The position numbers were made by a program, and so were the translations under genes. Shown here piece after piece: positions 63,117 to 64,000 of a stretch of 64,000 nt of DNA; position 1 is the stretch's first letter; each line of letters starts with the position of its first letter. The DNA lies in assembly GCA_016715505.1 (NCBI GenBank), contig JADJZY010000035.1, positions 124,001 to 188,000 on the forward strand. The letters are read 5' to 3'. The notes under the pieces were generated by a model. The model was not told the DNA's origin. It searched no databases and saw only the letters and a list, made by a program, of their open reading frames with translations. This DNA comes from Bacteroidota bacterium (GTDB taxonomy: Bacteria; Bacteroidota; Bacteroidia; Chitinophagales; Chitinophagaceae).

Positions 63117-64000
63117 TTATTTTGTGATCAACCTGGAGAAACGGATACCTTCTTTTGTTCGGATTTCCAGCATATAATTTCCTTTGGCTAAATCAGGTAA
63201 GTTTAAATCTGATTTAGATGCTCCTTTTCGATACTGATTTTTTGGTTCATGATTTGTTTGCCATCGAGGCTGATTAATTGAATATCTAACTCTTCTGCCT
63301 GAATACTGTTAAATGATAATGTTAAGGTGCGATCAGCAGGTACAGGATAAACTGCAGTTAATTCTATACCGGCATTCAGGGGAGATATTTCGGTGATGGC
63401 AGTAGGCCATTCGCTGGTAACACTTACATACATTTTAGGACCTGTGCTGCCACGACCATCTGACCAGATATTGTATATTTTCGAGTCATTACGTACGGAA
63501 TTAAAATAATCACCAAACCATTTTCCGGTGTTGCTACTCGCTCCAAAATTGGTGGTTTGTGTCGTGATTTTTTGAGGTGCTCCGAAATTTGCGCCATTGT
63601 TGGTGGATGTCATAAAATAATAATCAGAAACTTTATTCGCATCAATCACATATGATCCGATAGTGACTTTTTTATTATGACAAGAGACAACGGGCATTAA
63701 AAACTTATTTCCATTATGGGTGAGCAATAAAGGAGTGCTCCAGGTATTTCCTCCATCCGTGGAACGAGCGTAGTAAGAATTAAAATCTGGGCCGGCGCTT
63801 ACCGGAAAATCACTCCAAACCAAATGCAGAATATCATCTCCATCAATGGATAAATTAGGTGTTCCATTTTCACGGTCATGGATGTAACCATTGCCCTGAG
63901 CGCCGAAAAGATTGGTGCCGTTATATATCTGATGGGCCGCTGAATACGTGGTGCCGCCATTCGTAGATACTTTATGGTAAATGGTATTCGAATTTAAATC
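63117..64000 (-). CDS. BNR/sialidase-like secreted protein with T9SS type A sorting domain, partial (one frameshift)
   Basis: The frame is open from the window edge (64000) on the minus strand, so the N-terminal part is missing. Two Asp-box-like (BNR) turns are visible: STNGGTTYSA and STDGGNTWSTP, and a third, STNNGANFGAP, spaced about 60-70 residues as in sialidase-type propellers. The tail (LTAVYPVPADRTLTLSF, ISLDGKQI, LAKGNYMLEI) is a type A sorting domain. One A is missing (plus-strand T4 at 63224-63227). Without it the reading stops before the last 30 residues; with it the true stop is at 63117. A glycan-binding or hydrolytic role is possible but catalytic residues are not in view. Confidence 0.83.

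Overview
This window looks like chromosome of a member of Bacteroidota, probably Chitinophagales/Sphingobacteriales-like. Four loci encode secreted proteins with type IX secretion (T9SS) C-terminal sorting domains. One is a giant SprB-repeat adhesin with a gliding-motility-type C-terminus. Starts lack Shine-Dalgarno sequences, several promoters fit the Bacteroidota pattern TTG-N17..21-TAnnTTTG, CarB lacks its C-terminal regulatory domain, and many lipoproteins and secreted proteins have Bacteroidota-style leaders.

Layout. 1-8.9 kb: end of gpmI, a LamG/PKD-like T9SS protein, an unrecognised 518-aa protein, a carboxypeptidase-regulatory-like secreted protein and lpxH. 9.1-21.5 kb: one roughly 4,148-aa SprB-type surface protein. 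It holds a 1,239-bp tandem duplication, a 231-bp tandem repeat and a block of nonsense low-complexity sequence that takes the place of one repeat unit. 21.6-34.5 kb: housekeeping genes (purA, uvrB, cysS, fumC, a cyclophilin, ribF, holA, a PolB-type exonuclease, rpiB) with small acidic, lipoprotein and coiled-coil proteins between them. 34.6-37.4 kb: a 933-aa protein with two nucleotide-hydrolase/deoxyribosyltransferase-like C-terminal domains. 37.5-50.3 kb: carB, sixA, a secreted Cys/His protein, tatC, a DUF1573 protein, tadA, an MtfA-like peptidase, gcvP, a DUF3108 protein and a predicted outer-membrane protein. 50.4-55.8 kb: a roughly 1,793-aa protein that joins two alpha/beta-hydrolase (lipase-like) domains to a CHAT caspase-like protease. 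This is the most unusual gene here. 56.2-64 kb: a Cys-rich PKD T9SS protein, an L,D-transpeptidase-like lipoprotein, two tandem RlpA-like proteins, murB, a chromate transporter and the C-terminal part of a BNR/sialidase-like T9SS protein that runs off the window.

Sequence quality. I found about 18 single-base indels, nearly all in short homopolymers. They split otherwise intact genes, including essential ones (gpmI, cysS, fumC, ribF). They are best explained as sequencing or consensus errors, so I annotate each split gene as one CDS and give the indel position. Protein lengths quoted for those genes assume the one-base correction. No tRNA, rRNA, CRISPR array, insertion sequence or prophage was recognised by eye.
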